Program-made: the position numbers and the translations under genes | The notes under the pieces: generated by a model | The model's input: the letters and a program-made list of their open reading frames with translations, nothing else | What the model was told of the DNA's origin: nothing | The model's database searches: none | Part shown: positions 55,501-60,377 of the stretch, piece after piece | Position numbering within the stretch: the first letter of the stretch is position 1 | How the letters are laid out: the number at the start of each line of letters is the position of its first letter | From: Anticarsia gemmatalis | Taxonomy: Eukaryota > Arthropoda > Insecta > Lepidoptera > Erebidae | Length of the DNA: 64,000 bases | Reading direction: 5' to 3' | Assembly (NCBI RefSeq): GCF_050436995.1 | Contig: NC_134747.1 | Span: 999,501 to 1,063,500, forward strand

Positions 55501-58500
55501 GGACAAAGCTGCATTAGCTTATTCCCATATTAATAACAATGTTTTTGTGTAACACAAAAGTGAAAAAGATACGAACCAACAAATTCACAGATCAATTTTC
55601 TCCCCAGACATCATCATACACAGTGGAAGCAGGTGCTGTAAAGTTCGGCGACGTGGCGCACTCACACGCCACACTCAAGCTGCCCAAGCGCACCAAGGAA
55701 CTCGCGCTCACGCTACAGTTCCGCACCTATGCCAACGATGGACTACTTGTTTTTGTACCGGTACATACATACACGCAGATAATTGTGGCCCAAAGAAGTT
55801 ATGTTCAAATAAAATCGTATAAATGAGTTTTATTGTGAAAGAATTATATTATCAGAATCAAAACTTAAGTTTTACCGGTTCAATATGATTTTACTCAATT
55901 ATTTTTTTATGATATATAGAAAATGTTATTTTGTTGACCCAAATACTATTTTTTTCACTCTATATACCAGTGTCTCATAAGCAAATTTAAGAAATATTGT
56001 CTAATAAACATATCAGGGCATTATTTTTTCTCAGATTATGCAAAAATCAGTGGCATTATTTTTTCTCAGATTATGCAAAAATCAGTTTATTAAATTGTTT
56101 ATGTCAAAGATAATATATATCTTTAGCAATATGTTTTGCCTTTGTACAGGGGTCAAAGAACAAAGCCAAGCACTACGTGGCGCTGATGATAAAAGAAGGC
56201 AAGTTACGTCTCGTGGTGCGAGGGAGGAAACGGAAAGAAATATCGTTGACACCACCCGTTGCTGACGGCACTTGGAGATCTGTGAGTAGTAAACAATGTC
56301 TTGTGGAATTGTTTATAAATTAATTATAATAAAATATGTATATGTTTGTATTGTATTTTTGTAGATAGAAATAGGTGAGTGTGGCAGTACTAACGTTAAC
56401 TGTTCTTTGGTATTTTGCCAATTTTTAAATTTTGATGAATACTGAATAGTTATTAAGTGATTAAAAATTGGCATTGTTATTTTTTCAATTTTCGTTCAAT
56501 CAATCAATAATTATTACTATGATACCAATAGCTTATTTCAGAGCAGAAAAATAAAGAGTACTTTTGTTGGTCTTAGTAATAACATTCCACGTATGTGCAG
56601 GTGTCAGTGCGCGTGTCCCGCGCCCGCGTGTCCCTGTCGAGCGGCGGCGCGGCCACGCAGGCGCGCGCGCCCGCCGCCGCGCGGGCACACCGACTGTACG
56701 TGGGGGGCGTGCCCGCGCCGCCTGCACTACCCAACCTACCGAATGCGGTAACTATACATATACCATAATATAATCAACTAGACAGTCAATTTCAACCCTT
56801 TATTGTTTCACTGTAGAGGATAGTTTTTCTCTCGCAATGACAGCTTTATGGCTGCTTCACACATGCCTCTGCTATCAAATGCTCGAATGTTAGGAACAAA
56901 TGACGCCGGCAAGCCGCGTAACCCACCAGCGCACCCGGCGGCCGGCACTGTGTGTGGGAGCTCTTAGACCGAGTCCACTGCGCTAACCCAGAACGGTTGG
57001 GACTTCGTATTTCTTGAGAACTGTTTTACTCCAGACATAAAAAATTTCGTCACGATTCTATAAATTGGTTGAATTTGTTTTGACCAAGCGTATTATGGTA
57101 TCTTATGTCGACATTGTGTTTGTAGATTGTTCGTCTGGGCGGGTTCCTTGGTTGCGTGCGACGCGTGGTACTTAACGGACGTGCTGAAGATTTAGTACGA
57201 GACACACAGGCGCACCACGGTGTTGGACAGTGCTTCCCTAATGTTGAACAAGCTGCTTACTTCGGAGGTAACAACTGTTTATAGCATTAAACCCTTGAAT
57301 TATAACTCAAATTAATTACAAGCTGGCTTGGCTTACAAGACGTGCGGCAAAAGCTGTTAGTGTGCACTCATATACGATATACCCATGCATCTTTCATTCA
57401 TGGCCTATATTCATCTATAACAGATGATTAAAGTGGCGTCAGGTAGAATTTGCATTCTAGTTCGTAGCTCAAAGGGCCTATGCGGCTACTGCCACCACAT
57501 TTACGGCAGATAAAAGAGTCAGAGAAAGATGAGGTAGTTGCGTCACGTGCACGCAATTAACGTGCACCAATCTTGAGTGTGTACAAAAAAGTGTTCAACC
57601 ATTTCTACTCCTGTATTTTTTTATTTGTTCATTTAAATAACGTTGTCTTTACCTTATAGGTGACGCGCACGCAACATGGTCAAGCACATGGTCGTTAGTA
57701 GCGGATCAAACAGAGAGCTCCACGGAACTCAAGCTGCAATTCAGGACGAGTGAACCGAATGGAGTACTACTTGCTGCGGCTGGGTTGTTGTTGCAAGTAC
57801 AAGATGGTGCCGTAAGTATACTAATTTATTTATATATTCATTACCACTTCACATTAACAGTTTTTACTATACATGTAATTTTTTTAAATAAAATATATAA
57901 AGAATATCGTAATAACAAAATAATTATGTAATCGTAATGATGAATTAATAATGAATAGAAATAGTAGGTCCCCATCATCGTTTACACAAGGTGCACAATT
58001 CGTTTGTAGGTCTTGGCATTCGTTTCTTCAACAAGCTTCCCAAGCACATCATGGATTTACCCCTGCCTAAATTCAAAGTTGCTGTTAAAGGACATCTCGT
58101 TAGGAAAGCTTATTACAGAATTGAAGAGTATCTAAACGACAATAGCTCTTGGGATTAGTCGCTCGCTTGATTAGGATTCTTTGAAATTAGGGAACTATGC
58201 TATAAATTGTATAAACTCAGTAGCAGTAGGTCTAAATATTGTAAAATATGGGCAATTAATGATGCAAATAGGTGATGTTACGTACAATTTGATGTTATTC
58301 ATAAAACTGTCAGTTTTTTTTATAATGTTCACAACCAGTGTGCTCACTTGCTGCCCATATTCTTATTATCACATGCTAGTAGGTGCTCCCAACATACGGT
58401 ATGATCAGAGACTAATAAATAACCTAGCTAAATTCATTTAACTTAATTGACGTTTAGTCTATATCGCTGATTGTTGGCAGCTCCTCGCATGATCAATTAT

Positions 58501-59953
58501 TGTATCAACCACATTGTAAAACTTTTGGCAATTGAAAAGAGTGGCCGTGAGTTTCTCGCTAGCTCTTCTCATAAGGTTCTACCCCCTTTCCGAGCTAGTG
58601 GTAGATTCAGTAATTGTAACGACTATCATAAGTGTCAATATTTGACCTAAATGAATAAATTATTTGATTTTGATTTTGAATAGTGTTAGGGGTTGCGATT
58701 GAATGAAGGTAATGCTCACTGGCTGTTGTAATTAATTGTTTTAAATATGTATGTTCTTTGACTTTTGTAGTGTTTTGGTAGATTGATAGCGGTTTTTCTT
58801 TAAATCTGTGTGATGTCGTTACGGTGCAGAAATATCTGGAGGAAAACGTAATATTAATACGCGTACGGCCAGTTTCCGAGATGACATTTCTGCTGTGATC
58901 ATTACCCGTGGTGACAGAGAAACATATCTCATACAAAGAAGTTAGCTATTCATCATGATAGAAATGAATATTGCGGTCATTTTCGAATAAAAACGCGAGT
59001 TACGAATCCTGCATCATCGCCGTATCGTTTGGCAAAAGATGTTTTCTATTGAACCTGTCGGCAGGTGGTCCTGTCCCGCCAGACAGCGGGCGGGGAGCGG
59101 TCCCGCATCTCGACGCGCGGGGGCGGCGGCGCGGCGTGCGACGGCGGCTGGCACGCGGTGCGCGCGCGGCTCAGTGCGCGCGGCCTGGCGCTGCGGCTCG
59201 ACGCGGGCGAGCTGCTCAAGGACGCGCCGCCCGCGCGCCTGCTGGACGACAGCGCCGACCTGCCGCCGCCCGCCACGCTCTACATAGGCGGCGTGCCTGG
59301 TATGTAGCACTAATGTCATATGTTTCAGGGAACTTCACTATATGAAGTGGTCTTTTAATCCAGCTGACCTGCCGCCGACGACAGTGTCAGTAACCGGCTT
59401 AGCCACTTGAATATAGTGGCGTAGCGCGCAAATAATGTTATGGGTGGTTAAAACGACTGACAACTGAAATAATGCTAATTTTTACAAAAACCGCCAGTGC
59501 GTGCTTGCGACACTGTGTATAAGACCTTAAGACTAAAATGTTTAAACACAAGCGTGTACCTTCCCCGAAGGACCGTCTACTGCAACGTGTACGTGCACGT
59601 GCATGGTTCAACATTAACTAATACAAAAGACTACCAATGACTCCCAACAACTTGAAATAAATGGTATATTCCCAATTGTCCCCTCTAACACTGTCCCCCA
59701 AGGTAACAACTGAAAATACAAGTAGGAAGAAAGGTTTGAGGAGACAAATTGAAATACACCATTGATCTGAATCAAAACTAAAGACTAATAAATTAATTGT
59801 ATTTTTACAGAAGGGGTATTAGAGTCAACGGAAGGCGGCAAGAACTTCAACGGTTGTATCCGTGATGTATCTGTAGGCGGTCAGAAGCGAGGCTGGACGG
59901 ACATGGAGTCCATACACAACGTGCTGCTCGACTCGTGTCCCATACCGGAGTAG
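28434..59953 (+). CDS. wb: Laminin subunit alpha, alpha-1/2 (wing blister) type, 3' part, 33 exons
   Basis: This is the C-terminal 2157 residues of a secreted basement-membrane laminin alpha chain. The 33 exons join without any phase conflict and total 6476 coding bases. Domain order in fragment residue numbers: LE repeats 1-250, L4 about 260-430, LE repeats 440-632, coiled coil 633-1191, LG1 1192-1385, LG2 1386-1583, LG3 1584-1790, LG4 1791-1981, LG5 1982-2157. LE repeats show the eight-cysteine spacing with C-x-C and GxC motifs. The coiled coil opens with CDNC, where laminin chains are cross-linked. Laminin alpha chains assemble with beta and gamma chains and bind receptors through the LG domains. 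Having only about three LE repeats after the L4 domain is the alpha-1/2 layout, so wb is preferred over LanA. The class is near certain and the paralogue moderately so. The start lies outside the window. An antisense esterase sits in intron 8. Confidence 0.93.
29690..30020 (+). mobile_element. 5S rRNA-derived SINE, older copy
   Basis: ATCTCTGAGGTTAAGTTGCG and GTGAATGGGTGACCATCTT match the internal promoter region of 5S rRNA. The body and tail match the copy at 32559-32926. Target duplications are not clear. Confidence 0.75.
30473..30525 (+). mobile_element. Fragment of a 5S-derived SINE
   Basis: TTGCCGAGGTAGTTCCGTGG followed by ATGGGGGACCATC keeps only the part around the 5S C box. Confidence 0.55.
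31050..31255 (-). mobile_element. SINE family A copy
   Basis: ATAATAACATGCCTGTTATA, CCACGTTTCGCCATTAGCCA and, at the right, TTTGCCCGACCTGGGAATCG. The tRNA-like end on the right shows minus orientation. Confidence 0.6.
32055..32104. repeat. Perfect 19-bp inverted repeat
   Basis: Arms 32055-32073 and 32086-32104 are perfectly complementary around a 12-base loop, with partial pairing beyond. Confidence 0.85.
32543..32558. repeat. Left 16-bp target-site duplication
   Basis: TAGTAATGCTTAGAAT, identical to 32927-32942. Confidence 0.9.
32559..32926 (+). mobile_element. 5S rRNA-derived SINE with target-site duplications
   Basis: The head GATCTCTGAGG-like region, GTTAAGTTACGCTTGCCGAG and GGATGGGTGACCATC correspond to the A box, intermediate element and C box of 5S rRNA. 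About 240 bp of unrelated body follow, ending AAAGGCTAAGCGAATATA. Flanks carry TAGTAATGCTTAGAAT at 32543-32558 and 32927-32942, the mark of LINE-driven retroposition. Being intact, this copy is the younger of the two. Confidence 0.88.
32927..32942. repeat. Right 16-bp target-site duplication
   Basis: TAGTAATGCTTAGAAT, identical to 32543-32558. Confidence 0.9.
35376..35547 (+). CDS. wb: Laminin alpha exon 2 of window (LE repeats)
   Basis: The acceptor is TTACAG and the donor GTAAGT. It starts in phase 0 and leaves one base over. It finishes the LE repeat begun in the previous exon (EEGYWG) and encodes the next one (CSCGSG to LSGYYGFGPAGC). The exon is GC-rich against AT-rich introns. Confidence 0.94.
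35979..36140 (+). CDS. wb: Laminin alpha exon 3 of window (LE repeats)
   Basis: The acceptor is CCGCAG and the donor GTGAGT. It starts by completing a Pro codon. It encodes an LE repeat with a shortened first loop (CPVCTDGKVC), then the start of the next repeat (CRPCNCGAGAVSS). The shortened first loop is also seen in vertebrate alpha chains at the matching position. Confidence 0.93.
36641..36825 (+). CDS. wb: Laminin alpha exon 4 of window (LE repeats)
   Basis: The acceptor is ATCCAG and the donor GTGAGT. It completes an Asn codon and ends in phase 0. It encodes an LE repeat (TCDPHTGQCRCKAGWEGDTC) followed by a cysteine-dense stretch (CEDGVCDCDEWGRCPCK) leading into the LE repeat before the L4 domain. 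Confidence 0.93.
37235..37438 (+). CDS. wb: Laminin alpha exon 5 of window (LE to L4 junction)
   Basis: The acceptor is TTGCAG and the donor GTGAGT, phase 0 at both ends, 68 codons. It encodes the end of an LE repeat (GEKCDACLQGTFGLSGDNP), the CFCFGRA motif that usually precedes an L4 domain, and the first part of L4. Confidence 0.93.
37770..38018 (+). CDS. wb: Laminin alpha exon 6 of window (L4 domain)
   Basis: The acceptor is TTCCAG and the donor GTAAGA, phase 0 at both ends, 83 codons. It encodes the L4 core, including the family-typical YVELDKRFVGDRVTSYGGSL segment. It has no cysteines, as expected for L4. Confidence 0.93.
38433..38608 (+). CDS. wb: Laminin alpha exon 7 of window (L4 domain)
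   Basis: The acceptor is TTCCAG and the donor GTAAGT. It starts in phase 0 and leaves two bases over. It encodes the second half of L4, with a HESLWMVRGRG segment and a leucine-rich LALRRLDKILIRV strand matching the L4 pattern. Confidence 0.92.
39035..39296 (+). CDS. wb: Laminin alpha exon 8 of window (L4 end and LE)
   Basis: The acceptor is CCACAG and the donor GTGAGT. It completes a Leu codon and ends in phase 0. It encodes the end of L4, the second half of the LE repeat that L4 interrupts (CDCPRGYSASSC), and the start of the next LE repeat (CLCNGRASRCDPDTGDCL). The intron after it holds the antisense esterase. Confidence 0.93.
39734..39739 (-). terminator. Poly(A) signal of the nested esterase
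   Basis: AATAAA on the minus strand, about 70 bases after the esterase stop codon. It is the first such hexamer downstream, so the 3' UTR is probably short. Confidence 0.7.
39807..39990 (-). CDS. Esterase exon 3 (C-terminus)
   Basis: The acceptor is TTTTCAG. It completes the Gly of the classic FVKFGNPTPE motif spanning the splice. It ends YEKSSVVYDP and a TAG at 39809-39807. Confidence 0.92.
39807..43029 (-). CDS. Secreted carboxyl/cholinesterase-family esterase, nested in laminin intron
   Basis: This is a complete gene of three exons (43029-42871, 42115-40893, 39990-39807) giving 521 residues, close to the usual 530-560. Carboxylesterases hydrolyse ester bonds. In moths, secreted members act on pheromones, odorants, hormone esters or xenobiotics, and the substrate cannot be told from sequence. 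Residues 1-15 are a hydrophobic signal peptide. The oxyanion motif is HGGGF (111-115). The triad is Ser191 in GESYGG, Glu314 in GYTSMEL and His424 in GASHTEEL, all present. There are six N-glycosylation sequons (68, 99, 243, 268, 398, 416). There is no C-terminal ER-retention signal, so it is likely secreted. Two oddities: Tyr follows the catalytic Ser where Ala is usual, and the EDCL segment reads LQCL (85-88). Splice phases are 0 and 2. A TATA box and a poly(A) signal frame it. It is not a juvenile hormone esterase by motif, since those carry GQSAG. Confidence 0.93.
40264..40332 (-). mobile_element. tRNA-derived SINE head
   Basis: On the minus strand: GTTAGACAGTTG (A-box-like) and GGGTTCGATTCC (perfect B box). 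It lies in the second intron of the esterase. No full cloverleaf, so not a tRNA gene. Confidence 0.55.
40610..40862 (-). mobile_element. SINE family A, nearly full length
   Basis: About 250 bp. On the minus strand it starts with a tRNA-like head (GATCGGTAGAATAT; GGTTCGATTCC) and continues through the family A blocks to CTTAGGGTATAACAGACATA. Inside the esterase intron, same strand as the esterase. Confidence 0.7.
40893..42115 (-). CDS. Esterase exon 2 (catalytic core)
   Basis: The acceptor on the minus strand is ATTCCAG and the donor GTATGT. At 1223 bases it is unusually long for a moth esterase gene, which often has more introns. It holds the oxyanion hole and all three triad residues. Translation must begin at NTIEYPPFE, upstream of any in-frame start. 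Confidence 0.94.
42871..43029 (-). CDS. Esterase exon 1 (signal peptide)
   Basis: ATG at 43029-43027 begins 53 codons ending at donor GTTAGT. It encodes the signal peptide MYALIFVSVLFCVRA, then TVVGQKHDGYDTFFGIPFA, the family's N-terminal GIPYA-type motif. It ends in phase 0. Confidence 0.92.
43074..43079 (-). promoter_or_regulatory. TATA box of the nested esterase
   Basis: TATAAA on the minus strand, about 45 bases before the ATG. An arthropod-type initiator TTAGTTT lies about 29 bases downstream with its A near 43050. This implies a 5' UTR of roughly 20 bases and an own promoter inside the laminin intron. Confidence 0.65.
43440..43640. mobile_element. MITE family D copy
   Basis: GGCAGTGCATTTTAAATGTC and CAGTACCGACTGTAGAGAAT match, inverted, 25449-25515. 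It lies about 370 bases upstream of the esterase TATA box. Confidence 0.6.
44100..44205 (-). mobile_element. tRNA-headed SINE fragment
   Basis: GTATCGGGAATCGAACTAGA is an inverted B box; GGGCGGCACTGTTGACAAA lies to its left. Degraded. Confidence 0.45.
44456..44690 (+). mobile_element. tRNA-derived SINE, family E
   Basis: The head CTCCGTGGCGCAGTGGTTTA carries a perfect A box (TGGCGCAGTGG, 44466-44476). A weak B box GTTTCGGGTC lies about 65 bases on. The body ends TTATGCAAAAATTTGGTTCG. The same head appears inverted at 47105-47150. Confidence 0.7.
45279..45450 (+). CDS. wb: Laminin alpha exon 9 of window (LE repeats)
   Basis: The acceptor is TTCTAG and the donor GTAAGT. It starts in phase 0 and leaves one base over. 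It encodes NCTAGTGGPRCAVCAPGYYG and then the LE repeat starting CPCPSRARNFASAC. A CPCP repeat two before the coiled coil fits alpha-1/2 chains. Confidence 0.93.
45555..45860. mobile_element. SINE family A related insertion
   Basis: AAACTCCGGGTTACTAT and, at the right, TTTTAATGGCGAACGCAGGC to GGGTATAACATTCG match family A blocks in mixed orientation. It explains the 110-codon open frame at 45528-45860. Confidence 0.5.
45903..46112 (+). CDS. wb: Laminin alpha exon 10 of window (last LE repeats)
   Basis: The acceptor is CTTTAG and the donor GTAAGT, phase 1 in and out. It encodes GYSGPECETCAVGYRR and the final LE repeat (CACDRRGALSPHCDVHGRC to RCDLC). The exon is strongly GC-rich. Confidence 0.93.
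46465..46973 (+). CDS. wb: Laminin alpha exon 11 of window (coiled-coil start)
   Basis: The acceptor is TTTCAG and the donor GTAAGT. At 509 bases it is the longest laminin exon here. It opens with PCDNCTQTLLDSVEQL, the conserved cysteine pair and leucine motif at the start of laminin coiled-coil domain II. Charged heptad-like sequence rich in Glu, Lys and Leu follows. It favours A- or T-ending codons, unlike the GC-rich LG exons. Confidence 0.93.
47105..47150 (-). mobile_element. SINE family E head fragment
   Basis: On the minus strand TGCTTCCGTGGTGCAGAGGT resembles the head at 44456. Confidence 0.5.
47278..47514 (+). CDS. wb: Laminin alpha exon 12 of window (coiled coil)
   Basis: The acceptor is TTGCAG and the donor GTAAGT, phase 0 at both ends, 79 codons. 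It is helical coiled-coil sequence with Leu and Ala at heptad spacing (YRLTDLSSRLNALRSAL) and no cysteine pairs. Confidence 0.92.
47746..47787. repeat. 14-bp inverted repeat
   Basis: TCACTCATTTGCGT (47746-47759) and ACGCAAATGAGTGA (47774-47787) are perfectly complementary, 14-base loop. Confidence 0.75.
47936..48174 (+). CDS. wb: Laminin alpha exon 13 of window (coiled coil)
   Basis: The acceptor is TCACAG and the donor GTAAGT. It starts in phase 0 and leaves two bases over. It is coiled-coil sequence with long Glu/Lys helices (AAEEKEGILYNL; VEEHVQQLGEKAKEYKK). Confidence 0.91.
48577..48815 (+). CDS. wb: Laminin alpha exon 14 of window (coiled coil)
   Basis: The acceptor CTACCCAG is chosen because it alone keeps phase with exon 13, completing an Asn codon before LFAGSRAAASMG. 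Ala-rich helix follows (ASDAADTAARAASAAASL). The donor is a weak GTTAAT, and it is the only site that keeps phase with exon 15. The ATG at 48608 is internal, not a start. Confidence 0.86.
49394..49678 (+). CDS. wb: Laminin alpha exon 15 of window (coiled coil)
   Basis: The acceptor is TCCCAG after a CT-rich tract and the donor GTAAGA, phase 1 in and out. It encodes coiled coil LRNQLEHLRRGADIVSVILR, then helix with heptads through YDEASELRRRVRYHLRRQL. Confidence 0.92.
50116..50282 (+). CDS. wb: Laminin alpha exon 16 of window (coiled-coil end)
   Basis: The acceptor is CGTCAG and the donor GTGAGT. It enters in phase 1 and ends in phase 0. It is Ala-rich helix (ADALAAAAAARARQHAAAA) closing the coiled coil just before LG1. 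Confidence 0.91.
50671..50832 (+). CDS. wb: Laminin alpha exon 17 of window (LG1 start)
   Basis: The acceptor is CCCTAG and the donor GTAACT, phase 0 at both ends, 54 codons. It starts LG1. The beta-strand pattern LALALSFDDSVRDGPLMYLLD matches the LG fold's DGLLLYL-type motif. Confidence 0.91.
51184..51338 (+). CDS. wb: Laminin alpha exon 18 of window (LG1)
   Basis: The acceptor is TTTCAG and the donor GTATAC. It starts in phase 0 and leaves two bases over. It encodes LG1 strands YMKLFVSNSRLHLVWDLGGG, the usual turn before the second sheet of an LG domain. Confidence 0.91.
51559..51825 (+). CDS. wb: Laminin alpha exon 19 of window (LG1 end)
   Basis: The acceptor is CCATAG and the donor GTTAGT, phase 2 in and out. 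IWNTVHLRVERAG is the LG consensus W-H-V-x-V strand. A Ser-rich insertion follows (SSISSASNSSSPS), then VWLGAPP and the closing CVHALYADD. The insertion makes this LG1 longer than typical. Confidence 0.91.
52197..52371 (+). CDS. wb: Laminin alpha exon 20 of window (LG2 start)
   Basis: The acceptor is CACCAG and the donor GTAAGA. It completes an Arg codon and ends in phase 0. It begins LG2 with YVELQRSRARPADRRQFSVA and the strand FTFRTRDEDALLFMAL. Confidence 0.92.
52652..52811 (+). CDS. wb: Laminin alpha exon 21 of window (LG2)
   Basis: The acceptor is TTCTTAG and the donor a weaker GTACTG. It starts in phase 0 and leaves one base over. It encodes LG2 strands NRSVSVYLRECRVVFRVEYG. It is very GC-rich, so long open frames also appear on the other strand; those are shadows. 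Confidence 0.9.
53193..53449 (+). CDS. wb: Laminin alpha exon 22 of window (LG2 end)
   Basis: The acceptor is GGGCAG and the donor GTAAGT. The acceptor at 53191-53192 is the one that keeps phase with exon 21, although the frame stays open further upstream. It encodes LRVNGEE, YWVAGVPPGHAG and the closing LLGCVGAVTVD of LG2. Confidence 0.89.
53790..53988 (+). CDS. wb: Laminin alpha exon 23 of window (LG3 start)
   Basis: The acceptor is CCCCAG and the donor GTAAGA. It starts in phase 0 and leaves one base over. LG3 opens with GYIELPSPLLRRKASLGLSF and DGVLLYRAP. A markedly acidic loop (SSEDNELDDDEDK) separates the strands. Confidence 0.92.
54183..54298 (+). CDS. wb: Laminin alpha exon 24 of window (LG3)
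   Basis: The acceptor is TTACAG and the donor GTAAGT. It completes a Gly codon and ends in phase 0, at 116 bases the second-shortest laminin exon here. It encodes GELQVAASAGKEELRLR and FDDGRLHTVRIVR, the LG consensus DGxWHxVxV strand. Confidence 0.92.
54576..54745 (+). CDS. wb: Laminin alpha exon 25 of window (LG3)
   Basis: The acceptor is TTGCAG and the donor GTAAGT. It starts in phase 0 and leaves two bases over. It encodes LELWADEER, GGLFLAGVRDAPP and PFVGTVADLIVDSQ, the usual LG closing segment, except that the cysteine normally found before the last strand is a Val-Gly here. Confidence 0.91.
55107..55242 (+). CDS. wb: Laminin alpha exon 26 of window (LG3 end and linker)
   Basis: The acceptor is TTGTAG and the donor a weak GTATTT. 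It completes a Gln codon and ends in phase 0. It encodes the last LG3 strand and a short polar linker (LGRADDEPAS, QQQPSNSAGCTK) to LG4. There is no obvious furin-type site in the linker. Confidence 0.88.
55608..55760 (+). CDS. wb: Laminin alpha exon 27 of window (LG4 start)
   Basis: The acceptor is CCCCAG and the donor a non-consensus GTACAT. Phase 0 at both ends, 51 codons. It begins LG4 with ATLKLPKRTKELALTLQFRT and NDGLLVFVP, the standard LG start. Confidence 0.88.
56017..56086. repeat. Tandem duplication of 35 bp
   Basis: Two identical 35-bp units (56017-56051, 56052-56086), beginning GGCATTATTTTTTCTCAGAT, inside a laminin intron. Confidence 0.9.
56150..56281 (+). CDS. wb: Laminin alpha exon 28 of window (LG4)
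   Basis: The acceptor is GTACAG and the donor GTGAGT, phase 0 at both ends, 44 codons. It encodes KHYVALMIKEGKLRLVVRG followed by the basic run RGRKRKE. That run could add to heparin or sulfated-ligand binding, which is inferred from charge only. Confidence 0.91.
56601..56747 (+). CDS. wb: Laminin alpha exon 29 of window (LG4)
   Basis: The acceptor is GTGCAG and the donor GTAACT, phase 0 at both ends, 49 codons. It is strongly GC-rich and Ala/Arg-rich (ATQARAPAAARAHRLYVGGV). RLYVGGVP is the LG strand before the closing loop. Confidence 0.9.
56930..57000 (-). mobile_element. tRNA-derived SINE head
   Basis: On the minus strand TGGGTTAGCGCAGTGGACTC has a perfect A box (TAGCGCAGTGG, 56985-56975). 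GC-rich flank to the left. It lies in the intron between LG4 exons. Confidence 0.6.
57126..57267 (+). CDS. wb: Laminin alpha exon 30 of window (LG4 end)
   Basis: The acceptor is TTGTAG and the donor GTAACA. It starts in phase 0 and leaves one base over. It encodes GGFLGCVRRVVLNGRAEDL and VGQCFPN, the conserved G-F-x-G-C and closing cysteine of an LG domain. Confidence 0.92.
57660..57811 (+). CDS. wb: Laminin alpha exon 31 of window (LG5 start)
   Basis: The acceptor is TTATAG and the donor GTAAGT. It completes a Gly codon and ends in phase 0. It starts LG5 with ATWSSTWSLVADQTESSTEL and LQFRTSEPNGVLLAAAG. The intron after it holds a LINE fragment. Confidence 0.92.
57967..58680 (+). mobile_element. 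LINE 3' end with reverse-transcriptase ORF C-terminus
   Basis: The frame ending at TAG 58156-58158 encodes VGLGIRFFNKLPKHIMDLPL then KFKVAVKGHLVRKAYYRIEE, the C-terminal pattern of jockey/CR1-like LINE ORF2. About 520 bases of 3' UTR end in TTTGATTTTGATTTTGAA. It is 5'-truncated and has no catalytic domain. Confidence 0.75.
59065..59299 (+). CDS. wb: Laminin alpha exon 32 of window (LG5)
   Basis: The acceptor is CGGCAG and the donor GTATGT. It starts in phase 0 and leaves one base over. It encodes VVLSRQTAGGERSRI, CDGGWHAVRARLSARGLALR and ATLYIGGVPG, a full LG strand set. It is among the most GC-rich exons, so nearly every frame on both strands is open; only this one keeps phase and LG sequence. 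Confidence 0.92.
59811..59953 (+). CDS. wb: Laminin alpha last exon (LG5 end and stop)
   Basis: The acceptor is TTACAG after a T-rich tract. It completes a Glu codon and ends at TAG 59951-59953. It encodes GGKNFNGCIRDVSVGGQKRG and the C-terminal NVLLDSCPIPE, with the two LG5 closing cysteines. Confidence 0.94.
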
Positions 59954-60371
59954 TAGGGTATACTAAAGAATAGGGTTTAAAATACAAAGATACTGTAGGC
60001 AAGCGCAGACATACACATATTTTTTTAACTTTATAAAATGGTTGGTTTGGTTAGCCAATGAAGAAAAAACTTGACTGCCATGTTTTGGTAATACTATAGT
60101 TACGTTGCGTATGAATGTACCGATGACTGACTGTCATTAGGCTACAGAAAAGATATCTAACCTCCATGCAATAATCATTTTAGTTTTTTTGTGTTAGAAT
60201 GTTGTCAGAGATTTGCATGTTTGTAAAATATCATACTTTAAAGGAATAGTTTCTTTCCTTTATCTTGGCCGATTTTTTCTTAAATTAGCTGTTGGTATGT
60301 CTGCACTTGTCCTCAGTAAAAACAAAATAAGGTGCCATTTCTAGTGTTCCTTAAACCATAATACATAATTA

Positions 60372-60377
60372 AATAAA
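60372..60377 (+). terminator. First candidate laminin poly(A) signal
   Basis: AATAAA 419 bases after the stop codon. Later hexamers compete, so this is the proximal candidate only. Confidence 0.4.

Noticed and set aside
59014..59345. Several long frames on both strands over laminin exon 32
   Set aside because: They are shadows caused by very high GC content. Only the frame at 59065-59299 keeps splice phase and LG sequence.
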